The translations under genes were made by a program, and so were the position numbers. 64,000 bases of DNA, from the NCBI RefSeq assembly GCF_024609785.1, contig NZ_JANHJQ010000010.1:1-64000 (forward strand), given 5' to 3'. The notes beneath the pieces are model-generated. The model was given only the letters and a program-made list of their open reading frames with translations, did no database searches and was not told the DNA's origin. Each line of letters starts with the position of its first letter. Position 1 is the stretch's first letter. This DNA comes from Pseudalkalibacillus decolorationis (GTDB lineage: Bacteria; Bacillota; Bacilli; Bacillales; Fictibacillaceae). Shown one piece after another: positions 9,065 through 16,920 of this stretch.

Positions 9065-9196
9065 ATGAAATGTCGTGAATGTGGTTGCTCTGTACGTGTA
9101 TCGAAGGACAAGCATAATGAAAGATGGGGACTATGTGCGAAATGTTATAAGGCTTATAAGTCTATGGGATCGTGGGCGAAACGTATTAAGCCTTAA
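9065..9196 (+). CDS. Small zinc-ribbon-like protein
   Basis: 43-aa protein MKCRECGCSVRVSKD..., with CxxC near the start (residues 3 and 6) and LCAKC in the middle, so four cysteines can bind zinc. The C-terminus is basic and aromatic. A strong ribosome site (AAGGAGGG) precedes the ATG. It is the only rightward gene at this end of the element and overlaps the convergent RHH gene by 4 bp. The function is unknown. Confidence 0.7.
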   Translation: MKCRECGCSVRVSKDKHNERWGLCAKCYKAYKSMGSWAKRIKP

Positions 9197-9468
9197 TCCT
9201 GGTAGAATACCTCTCCATCATGAACTATTGGAACGACACGGGTATATTTATAGGTGTTGTGTTTATGCTGCAGATATTCGATAAGACTCGGATTGTTTAC
9301 CGCAATTTTTATTATTTCATAAGCTAACTGTGTTTTTGGTATGTGACAAGCTATCGAAAGACGATCTAGCTTTTCGTGTGTTTCTTGGTCAAGTGATGGA
9401 TTAACACGAATCTTTTTATCTGATCGAGTTTTTCTTTCTGATTTTCCTAAATTGAATTTTATCCCCAT
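9193..9468 (-). CDS. Ribbon-helix-helix-like DNA-binding protein
   Basis: 91-aa protein. Residues about 20-65 (KKIRVNPSLDQETHEKLDRL... IPKTQLAYEIIKIAV) fit a ribbon-helix-helix fold: one short beta strand, then two helices. Such proteins act as small repressors. A cluster of GTTAC dyads lies 50 bp upstream and is probably its own operator. It is the last leftward gene of the element. Confidence 0.6.
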   Translation of the reverse strand: MGIKFNLGKSERKTRSDKKIRVNPSLDQETHEKLDRLSIACHIPKTQLAYEIIKIAVNNPSLIEYLQHKHNTYKYTRVVPIVHDGEVFYQD

Positions 9469-9517
9469 ACTACCCTCTCCCCTTCAAATTATTTCGCTTA
9501 ATAACAGGCTTTATCCC

Positions 9518-9566
9518 AGTAACATTGTTACACATTTACGATGTTACTTAGTTACATTGTTACGAT
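9518..9566. promoter_or_regulatory. Clustered dyads, likely operator of the RHH gene
   Basis: GTAACATTGTTAC, ATGTTACTTAG and GTTACATTGTTAC lie close together. The two GTWACATTGTTAC-type sites are spaced as repeated half-sites, typical of co-operative RHH repressor operators. Confidence 0.5.
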
Positions 9567-9700
9567 AAGATGGTCGGTTTTATTCCTTTTAACGCTCCCC
9601 TTTTTTGGTGTATGTTTATGGTGGCGTTATTAATGGTTATATTCAGGACAAAAAAAGAGGAAGGCTAAACCCCCCCCTTTATGATATAATATTATATGGA

Positions 9701-9988
9701 TTATTGGACTTTGCTTAATTGCTCCCCAGCGTTGGCAAGGTCTATTTTCATGTTCTGCACCTCTTCTTGAAACGAGATACCATCCACGAAACCTTTTTTG
9801 TAGTACATGTCTTGGAAATCACCAATCAGTTCAGCAAATAAATCCTCAAACTTGATGAAGTCTTCACGATCCATGGACTTTTCGGCTTTAGTAAGTACCT
9901 TATTAAGCATTTCATTAGGATAATCATTTGTGCGATACTCATTACGCTTATTGAACAATGAATATAAATCCTGTTTAAAGGTATTCAT
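9701..9988 (-). CDS. Hypothetical helical protein
   Basis: 95-aa acidic helical protein (MNTFKQDLYSLFNKR...). No known domain is recognised. ATG 9988 is preferred because GGGGAGG lies 9 nt upstream; the longer TTG start abuts that site. It overlaps the end of the upstream 51-aa gene, so the two are translationally coupled. Confidence 0.6.
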   Translation of the reverse strand: MNTFKQDLYSLFNKRNEYRTNDYPNEMLNKVLTKAEKSMDREDFIKFEDLFAELIGDFQDMYYKKGFVDGISFQEEVQNMKIDLANAGEQLSKVQ

Positions 9989-10130
9989 ACTCTTCAACCT
10001 CCCCTTTAATATATTGCAGGATTTTCAGTGCTTCTTCTTTGGAAACGAGCAACGATAGTAACTGTTTCAGGTCAATGTCCTCATGTGTGGTCACATAATC
10101 CATAGCAACAGCCAATTTTATTTTATCCAT
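9975..10130 (-). CDS. Small hypothetical protein
   Basis: 51-aa protein MDKIKLAVAMDYVTTHEDID..., which then predicts a helix with YIKGEVEEYEYL at the end. GGAGGG precedes the ATG. It overlaps the next gene by 14 bp in another frame, so it is a probable coupled pair. The function is unknown. Confidence 0.55.
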   Translation of the reverse strand: MDKIKLAVAMDYVTTHEDIDLKQLLSLLVSKEEALKILQYIKGEVEEYEYL

Positions 10131-10190
10131 TTTGTTACCCTCCTATTATTTAGATACCCGTCGATTGCATTACATCCTAAAAATGCTTTT

Positions 10191-10370
10191 TTATCCTTTG
10201 TCGATTTCTTCGATTAGTTTTTCATAAAGTGGAGTGACTGGCAGTTCCTTATTAGCAAAGATTCGTAAGTATTTTACTGCTTTTTCTTGATTGATATAAG
10301 ATAAGTCTGAAAGTAGTTTCGGAATTTGCCTACGCTTTAATATGACTTCTGTTAGTACCTGGCTTTTCAT
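10191..10370 (-). CDS. Small hypothetical protein
   Basis: 59-aa helical protein (MKSQVLTEVILKRRQIPKLL...). ATG 10370 follows GGTGAGG. It lies 31 bp after the ART-like gene, probably in the same transcript. It could be a third component of that module; no family is recognised. Confidence 0.5.
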   Translation of the reverse strand: MKSQVLTEVILKRRQIPKLLSDLSYINQEKAVKYLRIFANKELPVTPLYEKLIEEIDKG

Positions 10371-10401
10371 ATCCTCACCACCTTTCAATACATAAGTCGG
10401 A

Positions 10402-10737
10402 TTATAATACTGTGTATACTTCGCCCCAAATATCTAAACCTTCATCATCTTCTAATGAATCCGGTGATATATTTTCACTGTATGTTTTAACTGTTACACC
10501 TTTAAAATAGTTAGGATCATGATCGTAACCGTCTTTTATTTTTTCTTGGTCTAAATCACTAACTCGTACACGAAAACACGCAATTTCTTCACCTTTTGAA
10601 CAACTCATAGCAATCCAGTTCACTGCGTGTTCCTTTTCAGTACAAAAATAAATCAAACCATCCCAACCAGGTTTCAACCCTTCATCATAAATATCATAAA
10701 AATTTTTATTCTTTGTGGCATGATACAAATGTTTCAT
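10402..10737 (-). CDS. ART-like (ADP-ribosyltransferase / KptA-fold) small protein, candidate toxin
   Basis: 111-aa protein that looks like the minimal ADP-ribosyltransferase-type fold: LYHATK at the first strand (conserved His), DEGLKPGWDGLIYFC (second strand), then FRVRVSDLDQEKI and VKTYSENISPDSLE like the end of KptA and similar ARTs. The start codon overlaps the stop of an RHH gene (TAATG). That arrangement suggests a type II toxin-antitoxin pair. The assignment rests on motif shape only, and a non-toxic phage ART-like protein is possible. Confidence 0.5.
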   Translation of the reverse strand: MKHLYHATKNKNFYDIYDEGLKPGWDGLIYFCTEKEHAVNWIAMSCSKGEEIACFRVRVSDLDQEKIKDGYDHDPNYFKGVTVKTYSENISPDSLEDDEGLDIWGEVYTVL

Positions 10738-10916
10738 TACTTTTCCCCCTCCACTTCCTTTATGTGTCCAGCGTACAGTATCAATGCATACTGGATCGCA
10801 TCTGTTTTGTTTGGGCGAACCATTGTTACATTATTCTCAAAATGGTCTTGGATGAATTCCAGTGCTTTTTCTGACTTTTCATCCAATCGTATTGAAATTG
10901 GTTTGCTTTTACTCAT
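10737..10916 (-). CDS. Ribbon-helix-helix protein, candidate antitoxin
   Basis: 59-aa protein: ISIRLDEKSEKALEFIQ gives the strand and first helix of an RHH domain, and NKTDAIQYALILYA the second helix. AAGGAGGTGA precedes the ATG. A perfect 19-bp palindrome overlaps its promoter and ribosome site, which suggests autorepression. Its stop overlaps the start of the ART-like gene. Confidence 0.65.
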   Translation of the reverse strand: MSKSKPISIRLDEKSEKALEFIQDHFENNVTMVRPNKTDAIQYALILYAGHIKEVEGEK

Positions 10917-10929
10917 GTTCTCACCTCCT

Positions 10930-10966
10930 TGTATTACATTGTAATACAGTTAGAATTAAATGTAAA
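10930..10966 (-). promoter_or_regulatory. Promoter and palindromic operator of the RHH/ART pair
   Basis: On the minus strand TTTACA (10961-10966), a 17-bp spacer and TACAAT (10938-10943). The palindrome TGTATTACATTGTAATACA (10930-10948) covers the -10 box and reaches the ribosome site. The rest of the gap up to 11247 holds no gene; direct repeats containing CGTAAGTA lie near 11030-11070. Confidence 0.65.
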
Positions 10967-11247
10967 GGATTATTTTACTAATGGTTGATTTAACGCTATT
11001 CCCCAAAATCGGGGAACGTTCGCCTGACATATCTACCTGCGTAAGTAACACAGTATCTACGTAAGTATGTACGTTATTAGTGCTACTGCATTTTTCAGAT
11101 TGTTCGTATGCTAGTTATTAGGAAAGTTGAAATGTGTTCAAAGGAAAGCTAATTAGAGGTGTGGGGTGTGCTTCTATGGGGGATTGTAGAGCAATTAACT
11201 TTTAAAGTATGGTAGATAGTCCGTTAAACGCAAAAAAAGAGCCCATT

Positions 11248-11793
11248 TTACTGGACTCTTAATGTTTTAGCTTCTTTAATCTTTGTATCGACTGTTGTGA
11301 AGTTCTGACTTTCTAATGCTACAGCTACTTCGTTCAATTTATTGAAATATTCCTCTTTATCCGGATAGTATTCCTTTAGATCGAGGACATACATCCGAAT
11401 AGTTTCTGCCCATCCGTTAGCTACCATATCTATAGTAAGGTTTTCGGCATTTCCTTGTGTGAATTCTTTTGTGTTAGGCGTATTCTTTACCCCTAAAGCT
11501 CCTTTTTCTAAAACCTTACCATCTTCAAACAAAAATACTTGGCCGCCCTTATCGATTTCTGCTTGAATTTCTTCACGTTTGAAATTTTTCCACGGGTGTC
11601 TGGACTTCGGTGCTGTTAGCGTTCTTTCTGTAGGTGGTTCTATGGTCACCTGTTCCGTTGCTGTCGTTTCTTCATTGGAGACTGTTTCCACCTTTTCACC
11701 TTCTTCCTTTGCTGGTTCATTATTTGCTATAATGTACGTTGCAGCCCCACCGGCTATTAATACCGCCAATACACCTGTTATAACGCTTTTCAT
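11248..11793 (-). CDS. Membrane-anchored or secreted hypothetical protein
   Basis: 181-aa protein. Residues 1-25 (MKSVITGVLAVLIAGGAATYIIA) form a signal anchor. A Glu/Thr-rich linker follows, then a globular part from about residue 65 (HPWKNFKREEIQAEI...). No lipobox is seen. It lies 75 bp after the tail-spike gene and is likely co-transcribed. It could act at the cell surface, for example in superinfection exclusion, but no family is recognised. ATG 11793 is chosen because of GGAG 10 nt upstream. Confidence 0.6.
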   Translation of the reverse strand: MKSVITGVLAVLIAGGAATYIIANNEPAKEEGEKVETVSNEETTATEQVTIEPPTERTLTAPKSRHPWKNFKREEIQAEIDKGGQVFLFEDGKVLEKGALGVKNTPNTKEFTQGNAENLTIDMVANGWAETIRMYVLDLKEYYPDKEEYFNKLNEVAVALESQNFTTVDTKIKEAKTLRVQ

Positions 11794-11868
11794 ATCATTC
11801 AACTCCGTTCCAGTTATTCTCTAAATTGAGTATATCTGTCTTTACGAAGTTCTACAAGATAAGTTTCA

Positions 11869-13713
11869 TTAATATATCCCACCGATATACGACTGCACGA
11901 AATAACGCCCGATAACATTGGCATTGATACGTGCAAGACTCGATGGTGTTAGTGTAACTTCTACCCATCTTCCACGACTGATCCGTCCTGATGAATCCTT
12001 ATCTAAGAAAGGGATAATGTCTATGTCATCACCGTTTAATGAGTTTGTAGGTACTGTATTTCCATCTACTTTAACCGTTATATCAGTCGGTAAATTATTC
12101 AGGACTGTAATTTCATGTTTTACCCCATGGCTATGTGCAGGATTTTCGTGTGTATGGGTGGGCAGCTGATGGGTGTGGTCGATATTATGTGTGTGGTCTG
12201 GCATCGAATGACTATGTGAAGACACGGTTACGTTATGCGCATGGTTTAATTCGTCAACCACCTCTAAGGCATGTATATGATCCTCTACATAATCGTACGG
12301 CAATGGAATAGACGTATATAGGTAAAAGTTAGGCTTTTCAAAACTACTTGTTACTGTAGTCCCTCCACCGTTCGAAGATGTTCCACCACCACCGGATGCG
12401 CTTGTAGTTTTACTTGATGGTCCGGATGTTCCACCACCCCCAGCTGCACTCGTAGTGGATCCACCTGATACAGTAGTCCCTGAATAGGCTCTAAATCCTG
12501 TCGTTTCATAACTCAATTTCATTTCATTAATATTTACAATGTCTGATGGTAGCCAAAAACGAATGATTGCACCGTGGTTTTGGTCGCAGTTGTCATTGTA
12601 GTTTTGCGAATCAACCGACAAGCTACCCTGTGCATACTTCTTATTGGTATCTATATCCCTGTTGACCTCTCTTTGTTGTGTTGCTATATCATCCTGTATA
12701 TGTCCTATATCTAATTGGAGATCCCATGGTTTACCGGTTACATCTGCTTTAGAACGTTTTACGATACGTTGTTTGACCGTCCCTATATCAGGGTCCACAA
12801 TGCGTACTACGCTGCCCATTTCTAATTGTTCAAGTTCTTTATACTCTGGTAATATTTCAAGGTCAGCCACACTAACCGAATAGGATAACTTTGGTTCCTT
12901 GTATTCATCAAGTATAGCCTTAGCACTGTTGTATAAGGATTCTGCATTTTCATACCGCCTATCTACCCACGGATAAGAGATAATCCCGTATTTGGTAATG
13001 TACCTTCCTTCTGCTTCAATATAAGGTAAGCCTGTTGGATTGACTTCTGTAATCCCTAATTGATTCACTCCCTCACCCCGACCCCGCGGGTAGATACGTG
13101 TAATTAGATTGGATGGGTCCTCATCCTTTGTAATACCTCGCATGTTCTTGCCATATCGTATTTCCCCTTTAACTTCATCAGACGGTCTTAGAAGGTTTAA
13201 GGTGAATGGATAGGTAGACGTATCCCATGTCCACATATATTGTCCTGTGAATGGTTGTGTAACACTTAGTAAGGCACTTAGAAGGTTTTCAGACTCCCAT
13301 TTGTAATGAAAATATCTCGTTATATCAACCTGTCCCAATTGCCAATGTTTTGTAGTCTGTTTATCCAGTATAAATTGTAATACTTCGTTAGTGGGAATAT
13401 TAACGGTCTGGTTGTAGTCGAACATAATGTCATCCATCAATGTGCAAAGGACATGCTCGCAATAGAACCTAATGGTATTAGAACTATTGTTCTTTACCGT
13501 CTGGTTAGGCTTAATTTTGAACTTACCTATATACTTTTCACCATCCCATAGGTCAATAAAATACAGTGGTTGGCATTCATTAACCTTCGGATCGTCCAAT
13601 GGTAACGTGAATTCACAACTCCATAATTCATTCATAGTTTGGTCGTAACCAATTTTAAAAGCATTTTCTAATATGGCCACTCTTTGCATTTGTAAGTTAG
13701 ATACTTCTATCAT
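11869..13713 (-). CDS. Phage tail spike / prophage endopeptidase-type tail protein
   Basis: 614-aa protein of the phage minor structural / prophage tail endopeptidase class of Gram-positive siphophages. Residues 1-100 form the tail-attachment domain, and the family-typical region continues to about 345. A Gly/Ser/Thr linker spans about 412-458. Residues about 478-535 carry a dense series of HxH motifs (HAH, HSHS, HTHN, HTHQ, HTHE, HSHG), the metal-binding pattern of trimeric phage tips. The C-terminus should bind the host surface. No other tail or head gene is present. The frame is intact and GGAGGG precedes the ATG. Confidence 0.85.
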   Translation of the reverse strand: MIEVSNLQMQRVAILENAFKIGYDQTMNELWSCEFTLPLDDPKVNECQPLYFIDLWDGEKYIGKFKIKPNQTVKNNSSNTIRFYCEHVLCTLMDDIMFDYNQTVNIPTNEVLQFILDKQTTKHWQLGQVDITRYFHYKWESENLLSALLSVTQPFTGQYMWTWDTSTYPFTLNLLRPSDEVKGEIRYGKNMRGITKDEDPSNLITRIYPRGRGEGVNQLGITEVNPTGLPYIEAEGRYITKYGIISYPWVDRRYENAESLYNSAKAILDEYKEPKLSYSVSVADLEILPEYKELEQLEMGSVVRIVDPDIGTVKQRIVKRSKADVTGKPWDLQLDIGHIQDDIATQQREVNRDIDTNKKYAQGSLSVDSQNYNDNCDQNHGAIIRFWLPSDIVNINEMKLSYETTGFRAYSGTTVSGGSTTSAAGGGGTSGPSSKTTSASGGGGTSSNGGGTTVTSSFEKPNFYLYTSIPLPYDYVEDHIHALEVVDELNHAHNVTVSSHSHSMPDHTHNIDHTHQLPTHTHENPAHSHGVKHEITVLNNLPTDITVKVDGNTVPTNSLNGDDIDIIPFLDKDSSGRISRGRWVEVTLTPSSLARINANVIGRYFVQSYIGGIY

Positions 13714-13793
13714 GTTTTCCCTCCGATTGTGATAAAATGATTAATGTATGAAACCTGAATATTTATTCAAATTAAAATGATTGTTTTCAAACA

Positions 13794-13818
13794 GAAAAAG
13801 ACACCCTAATAGGATGCC
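13794..13818 (-). terminator. Terminator upstream of the tail-spike gene
   Basis: Minus strand GGCATCC-TATTA-GGGTGTC followed by TTTTT. It separates the long replication and packaging operon from the tail-spike unit. Confidence 0.65.
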
Positions 13819-13949
13819 TTGAACGTTTATACACAAAGGGTTACAACGTGTTTCCTATACTTTAGTTAACATAATGAAGGTTATAGTAACCCCCTTGATA
13901 TCACTGGTTTAACAAGTGTTTATCCCTTAAAATCCTGTATGCATAAAAT

Positions 13950-13994
13950 ATACACCGCACTTTTTGCATAGAATCCTGCATAAAATCGGTGTAT
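13950..13994. repeat. Inverted repeat at the end of the main operon
   Basis: Arms ATACACCG and CGGTGTAT flank a 29-nt loop containing TTGCATAGAATCCTGCATAA. The 10-mer ATCCTGCATA recurs near 17763, and ATCCTGTATGCATA is just outside at about 13932. It could be a weak terminator, or a recognition site for replication or packaging. Confidence 0.4.
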
Positions 13995-14176
13995 CAAAGC
14001 AACACAGAAACATATTTTACTTCGATTGAATCTAAATACTTTTTGTATTCTTCCATCGTTTTAAATTCATCCTCTTGACGTATTTCTCGCCCTTTAGGGA
14101 TGATAACTATCAGATGTTCTTCATTAGGCTTGACTGACATTTCCAACTTTTTAATACGACTAGATAGTGCAGACAA
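13994..14176 (-). CDS. Short coiled-coil protein, paralog 4 of 4
   Basis: 60 aa beginning MSALSSRIKKLEMSV, then a beta-rich LIVIIPKGREIR and EEYKKYLDSIEVKYV. It is a paralog of the three genes upstream: each starts with an RIKKLE-type helix, followed by a hydrophobic strand, and most end in an EYK-type helix. It is last in the operon. The function is unknown. Confidence 0.6.
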   Translation of the reverse strand: MSALSSRIKKLEMSVKPNEEHLIVIIPKGREIRQEDEFKTMEEYKKYLDSIEVKYVSVLL

Positions 14177-14180
14177 ACCC

Positions 14181-14381
14181 TCACCGCCTTTTTATTAATG
14201 GTAGATGCAGAAAGCCTACTCCGATTGATGTAAGATGTTCCTTGTATTCCTCAATAGATTCATCATCGTTACGATCTCTTATACTTACATCGCCATAATC
14301 ATCAATTAGAAGTAATCCCTCTCCATCGTCAGTAGTCATTACCGACAGTTCCAGTTTCTTAATTCTAGTGGACAGGTTCAT
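14181..14381 (-). CDS. Short coiled-coil protein, paralog 3 of 4
   Basis: 66 aa beginning MNLSTRIKKLELSV, then GLLLIDDYGDVSIR and EEYKEHLTSIGVGFLHL. It is most similar to the next gene (13994-14176). Its ATG overlaps the stop of the preceding gene by 4 bp, so it is translationally coupled. Confidence 0.6.
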   Translation of the reverse strand: MNLSTRIKKLELSVMTTDDGEGLLLIDDYGDVSIRDRNDDESIEEYKEHLTSIGVGFLHLPLIKRR

Positions 14382-14599
14382 ACTGTCACCTCGTCATCAT
14401 CTGGAATATTATCTATAATAATGACTGTATCCTTATTGATCCGGTTCTTATATTGTTCCATTTCTTTTTCAGACGGTACGACCAATAAAATACCATCCTC
14501 TACCCTTATAAGCTCATTCTCCCTAATGATAACTACTGGGAAGGCATTAGACACGTTGACTTGTTGCTCCATCTTCTCTAAACGTTTTAATAGTCTCAT
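14378..14599 (-). CDS. Short coiled-coil protein, paralog 2 of 4
   Basis: 73 aa beginning MRLLKRLEKMEQQV, then FPVVIIRENELIRVEDG and EMEQYKNRIN. It keeps the helix-strand-helix plan of the cluster and overlaps both neighbours by the ATGA type of junction. Confidence 0.6.
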   Translation of the reverse strand: MRLLKRLEKMEQQVNVSNAFPVVIIRENELIRVEDGILLVVPSEKEMEQYKNRINKDTVIIIDNIPDDDEVTV

Positions 14600-14769
14600 T
14601 CTTCATCATCCCCTACCGCCAACACTGCTTGCACCCAATCATCGACAATCTTGTTTTCATTGACCTTTATATCCTTCTCGCCTTCCCATAAAGGAAGAAG
14701 CTCACTCATCCATACATAAGCCCCTCCTGTGGTCTGTTCTAGCCTTTTAATGCGGTTCAATAGGTTCAT
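14596..14769 (-). CDS. Short coiled-coil protein, paralog 1 of 4
   Basis: 57 aa beginning MNLLNRIKRLEQTTGGAYVW, then LLPLWEGEKDIKV and an acidic end. It has the same N-terminal helix as its three neighbours. Its ATG overlaps the stop of the TerS-like gene and its stop overlaps the next ATG, so it is tightly coupled. Confidence 0.55.
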   Translation of the reverse strand: MNLLNRIKRLEQTTGGAYVWMSELLPLWEGEKDIKVNENKIVDDWVQAVLAVGDDEE

Positions 14770-15152
14770 GCGCTATTTTCCTTCAACGACTCTTCTAAGG
14801 CTTCCACACGTTCCTGCAGCTCGTCGAGTTCATATGCTTTATATGCAAACTCTAGCACCGTCTTAGCTGCGGTTACACGTGCCATAGCTGCTGCCTTTGG
14901 GTTACTCATAACATCGTTCAAGGTATTTACTGCCAATGTAGAGGATTGCTGTAGTCTTGCAGTAGCCTGTTCCACCGCTTGACGTTTAGCGTTCTTGTAC
15001 ATATCTTGAAAACCTTCTAACTGTAACCATCTATACAAGGTCGCTTCATTTACTTGAACCTTTTCGGCAGCTTGTTTAATTGTCGGTTCTGTTAATAATG
15101 CCATGACTGCAATTTCTTGTTTCCTGCTCAATTTCCCCTCTAATTCTCGCAT
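14766..15152 (-). CDS. TerS-like helix-turn-helix protein (putative small terminase)
   Basis: 128 aa. The HTH is at residues about 22-55 (LTEPTIKQAAEKVQVNEATLYRWLQ) and helices follow (MARVTAAKTVLEFAYKAYE), ending in a coiled coil (LQERVEALEESL). This is the plan of phage small terminase subunits and of phBC6A51-type HTH proteins. In satellites an element-encoded TerS redirects the helper's packaging motor. No large terminase is present, which fits that role. A plain regulator remains possible. Confidence 0.6.
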   Translation of the reverse strand: MRELEGKLSRKQEIAVMALLTEPTIKQAAEKVQVNEATLYRWLQLEGFQDMYKNAKRQAVEQATARLQQSSTLAVNTLNDVMSNPKAAAMARVTAAKTVLEFAYKAYELDELQERVEALEESLKENSA

Positions 15153-15184
15153 TAACTCGCACCCACTTTCATTTTGTAAGTAAC

Positions 15185-15676
15185 TTATCCCACTTGTGCT
15201 AATATCTTTTTCCCTGACTTGGTATGTTTCCGTCCGCTTTTAATAATCATTTCTGCTTTACGTTGCAACTCTGCTTGCTTATGCTTTTCTACTTTAATCC
15301 CTGTAAGGAATTCATAAAGCTTAATATATACCTGGTCTAATTCTTCACTTGGTCGGTGGTCTTCTATTATCGTCTGTTCATGGTCTGATAAGGATTGAAG
15401 TCCTTCTCTAATTTGTCCAGCATTTTCCTTTACGTGATTGTAATGAGTATCAAAGGCAGTCCTGATTTCATCATGTTCAATAACGACTTTTTCTACATTC
15501 GAATTATTGAACCGCATTAACCCAGTATGTGGACAAATATAAGCGCTGGTTGGTCGGTAGCAGTCTTCTTCTAATTCTTTTTCGAGTTCTTCACGTTCAC
15601 GATCCAAACTATTTAAGGCAAGTAAACTCTTAAGTTTTTTCCTAACCTCATACTTCATGAAATCTATATCCTCCAT
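15185..15676 (-). CDS. Hypothetical helical protein
   Basis: 163-aa mostly helical protein. It has an acidic coiled segment (REREELEKELEED), a central CYRPTSAYICPHTGL stretch with two Cys and one His that might bind metal, and a basic tail (KSGRKHTKSGKK). It lies between the TerS-like gene and another helical gene in the leftward operon. The function is unknown. A start at 15658 is also possible. Confidence 0.55.
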   Translation of the reverse strand: MEDIDFMKYEVRKKLKSLLALNSLDREREELEKELEEDCYRPTSAYICPHTGLMRFNNSNVEKVVIEHDEIRTAFDTHYNHVKENAGQIREGLQSLSDHEQTIIEDHRPSEELDQVYIKLYEFLTGIKVEKHKQAELQRKAEMIIKSGRKHTKSGKKILAQVG

Positions 15677-15730
15677 CAGTACCCCCTTAAAGGAAACACC
15701 CTCCCCTGTTAAGGTTCATCGGGCATTGTT

Positions 15731-16414
15731 TTATAAATTGAACCGTTCTAAGTTAACGCTCCGTTCCGCCGATTGCTTGTCCGGAATAGTGTTGACTGCC
15801 TTATCCAGTTCACCTTTGACAGTTTCTAATGTGGTGAAACTATCCTCTCCCACAATGAAGCTTGATCCCATTGAGAAGTATATGTTTGTTTCTTCTTGGA
15901 GTCGGTCATGTTCTTTCTGATCATCCGGACTCATACCTTCGAGGTTGTTTTTGATGATGTGCTGCTTAACTTTAGCATCAGAGTTTTGACCTGAAACATC
16001 GTTTTTATCTAATCCTCTGCTTTTCAGTTCCATTCGTAAGAGGTTTAATTCCAGAAGGTCTGTCGAGTCCAATTCATCGACCATTCGTTTTAGTTCGAAA
16101 TCATTCGCCAACCTGAACCGCATTTCAAGCTCCTTTGCTTCATCTTTTCGCTCCACATAGCCGATTTTATTGGTTTTGCTCTTGATCTCTTTCATTCGTT
16201 CTGCTCTCTCGTTGCAACGTTTATCTTTATGACCTGACATAAAGTTTTGTAATTGACTGTGCAGGTGTTTAGATACTTCTCTGAGGTGTTCTTTGCTGTA
16301 TGTTCCTTGTCTGGCCATTTCTTCAAGTAACCATTTTTTCTTGTTAAACTCACCCATAAAGCTCTGATATTCTTTATCCTGTCCATATACTTCATATACG
16401 CTTAGTTTACTCAT
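15731..16414 (-). CDS. Hypothetical helical protein
   Basis: 227-aa charged, helical, soluble protein (MSKLSVYEVYGQDKEYQSF...). Residues 60-130 are rich in Lys and Glu. No known domain or catalytic motif is visible. From its place between replication and packaging genes it could be a helper-interference or capsid-modifying factor, but this is conjecture. Confidence 0.55.
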   Translation of the reverse strand: MSKLSVYEVYGQDKEYQSFMGEFNKKKWLLEEMARQGTYSKEHLREVSKHLHSQLQNFMSGHKDKRCNERAERMKEIKSKTNKIGYVERKDEAKELEMRFRLANDFELKRMVDELDSTDLLELNLLRMELKSRGLDKNDVSGQNSDAKVKQHIIKNNLEGMSPDDQKEHDRLQEETNIYFSMGSSFIVGEDSFTTLETVKGELDKAVNTIPDKQSAERSVNLERFNL

Positions 16415-16428
16415 GTATTAAATCCCCC

Positions 16429-16647
16429 TTACGCCTTTGGTAACATATTGTAGTTTTCTGGATAAAACTCTGTACCATTGTAATAAATTTCTGCATCTGT
16501 AATAGTCGGATCCAACTCCTGAAGCTTTTCTAATACACGATCTAATGTTGTTGAAGTACGATTGAATTTCCCGCCTATTCCACGAGCATGATCACGATTT
16601 GCCACCAAAAATTGTTTCAATTCTGTCAAAATTTGTTCTGCTGTCAT
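16429..16647 (-). CDS. Small hypothetical protein
   Basis: 72 aa: an N-terminal helix (MTAEQILTELKQFLVANRD), then FNRTSTTLDRVLEKL and a short beta end (YYNGTEFYPENY). AGGAGG precedes the ATG. No family is recognised. Confidence 0.55.
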   Translation of the reverse strand: MTAEQILTELKQFLVANRDHARGIGGKFNRTSTTLDRVLEKLQELDPTITDAEIYYNGTEFYPENYNMLPKA

Positions 16648-16680
16648 TTAAAATTCCTCCTATTTTTAAATTGATTAAGA

Positions 16681-16908
16681 TTAATTACATAAATAAAGTT
16701 TCTTGGTTTGACCTTTGAAAAAAGGATGAATCTTCTTATTGCCTTCTAAAGAACCGGCGATTATATAACCTCTTTTATTTAAAACATAAACAGCATTGAT
16801 AATTTGGATATAATCTAATCCGGTTTGTTTGGTAACTTCATCAACGTCCACACCGTCAGAATAGCCCTGCAAAACATCCAATACTTTCTTCTGTTTTTCA
16901 GATAACAA
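16681..16908 (-). CDS. Small winged-helix-like protein
   Basis: 75 aa. LSEKQKKVLDVL, then VDEVTKQTGLDYIQIINAVYVL and a GYIIAGSL wing fit a small winged helix. It is paralogous to 16921-17157. It may act as an element regulator. Confidence 0.55.
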   Translation of the reverse strand: MLSEKQKKVLDVLQGYSDGVDVDEVTKQTGLDYIQIINAVYVLNKRGYIIAGSLEGNKKIHPFFKGQTKKLYLCN

Positions 16909-16920
16909 AGACTACACCCT

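Noticed and set aside
9075-9284. 69-aa rightward ORF
   Set aside because: It is out of frame with the 43-aa zinc-ribbon gene that has the strong ribosome site, and runs antisense into the RHH gene.
11005-11025. LexA (SOS) box at GGGGAACGTTCGCC
   Set aside because: The Bacillus LexA box needs CGAAC-N4-GTTCG; here the half-sites are fused without the spacer.
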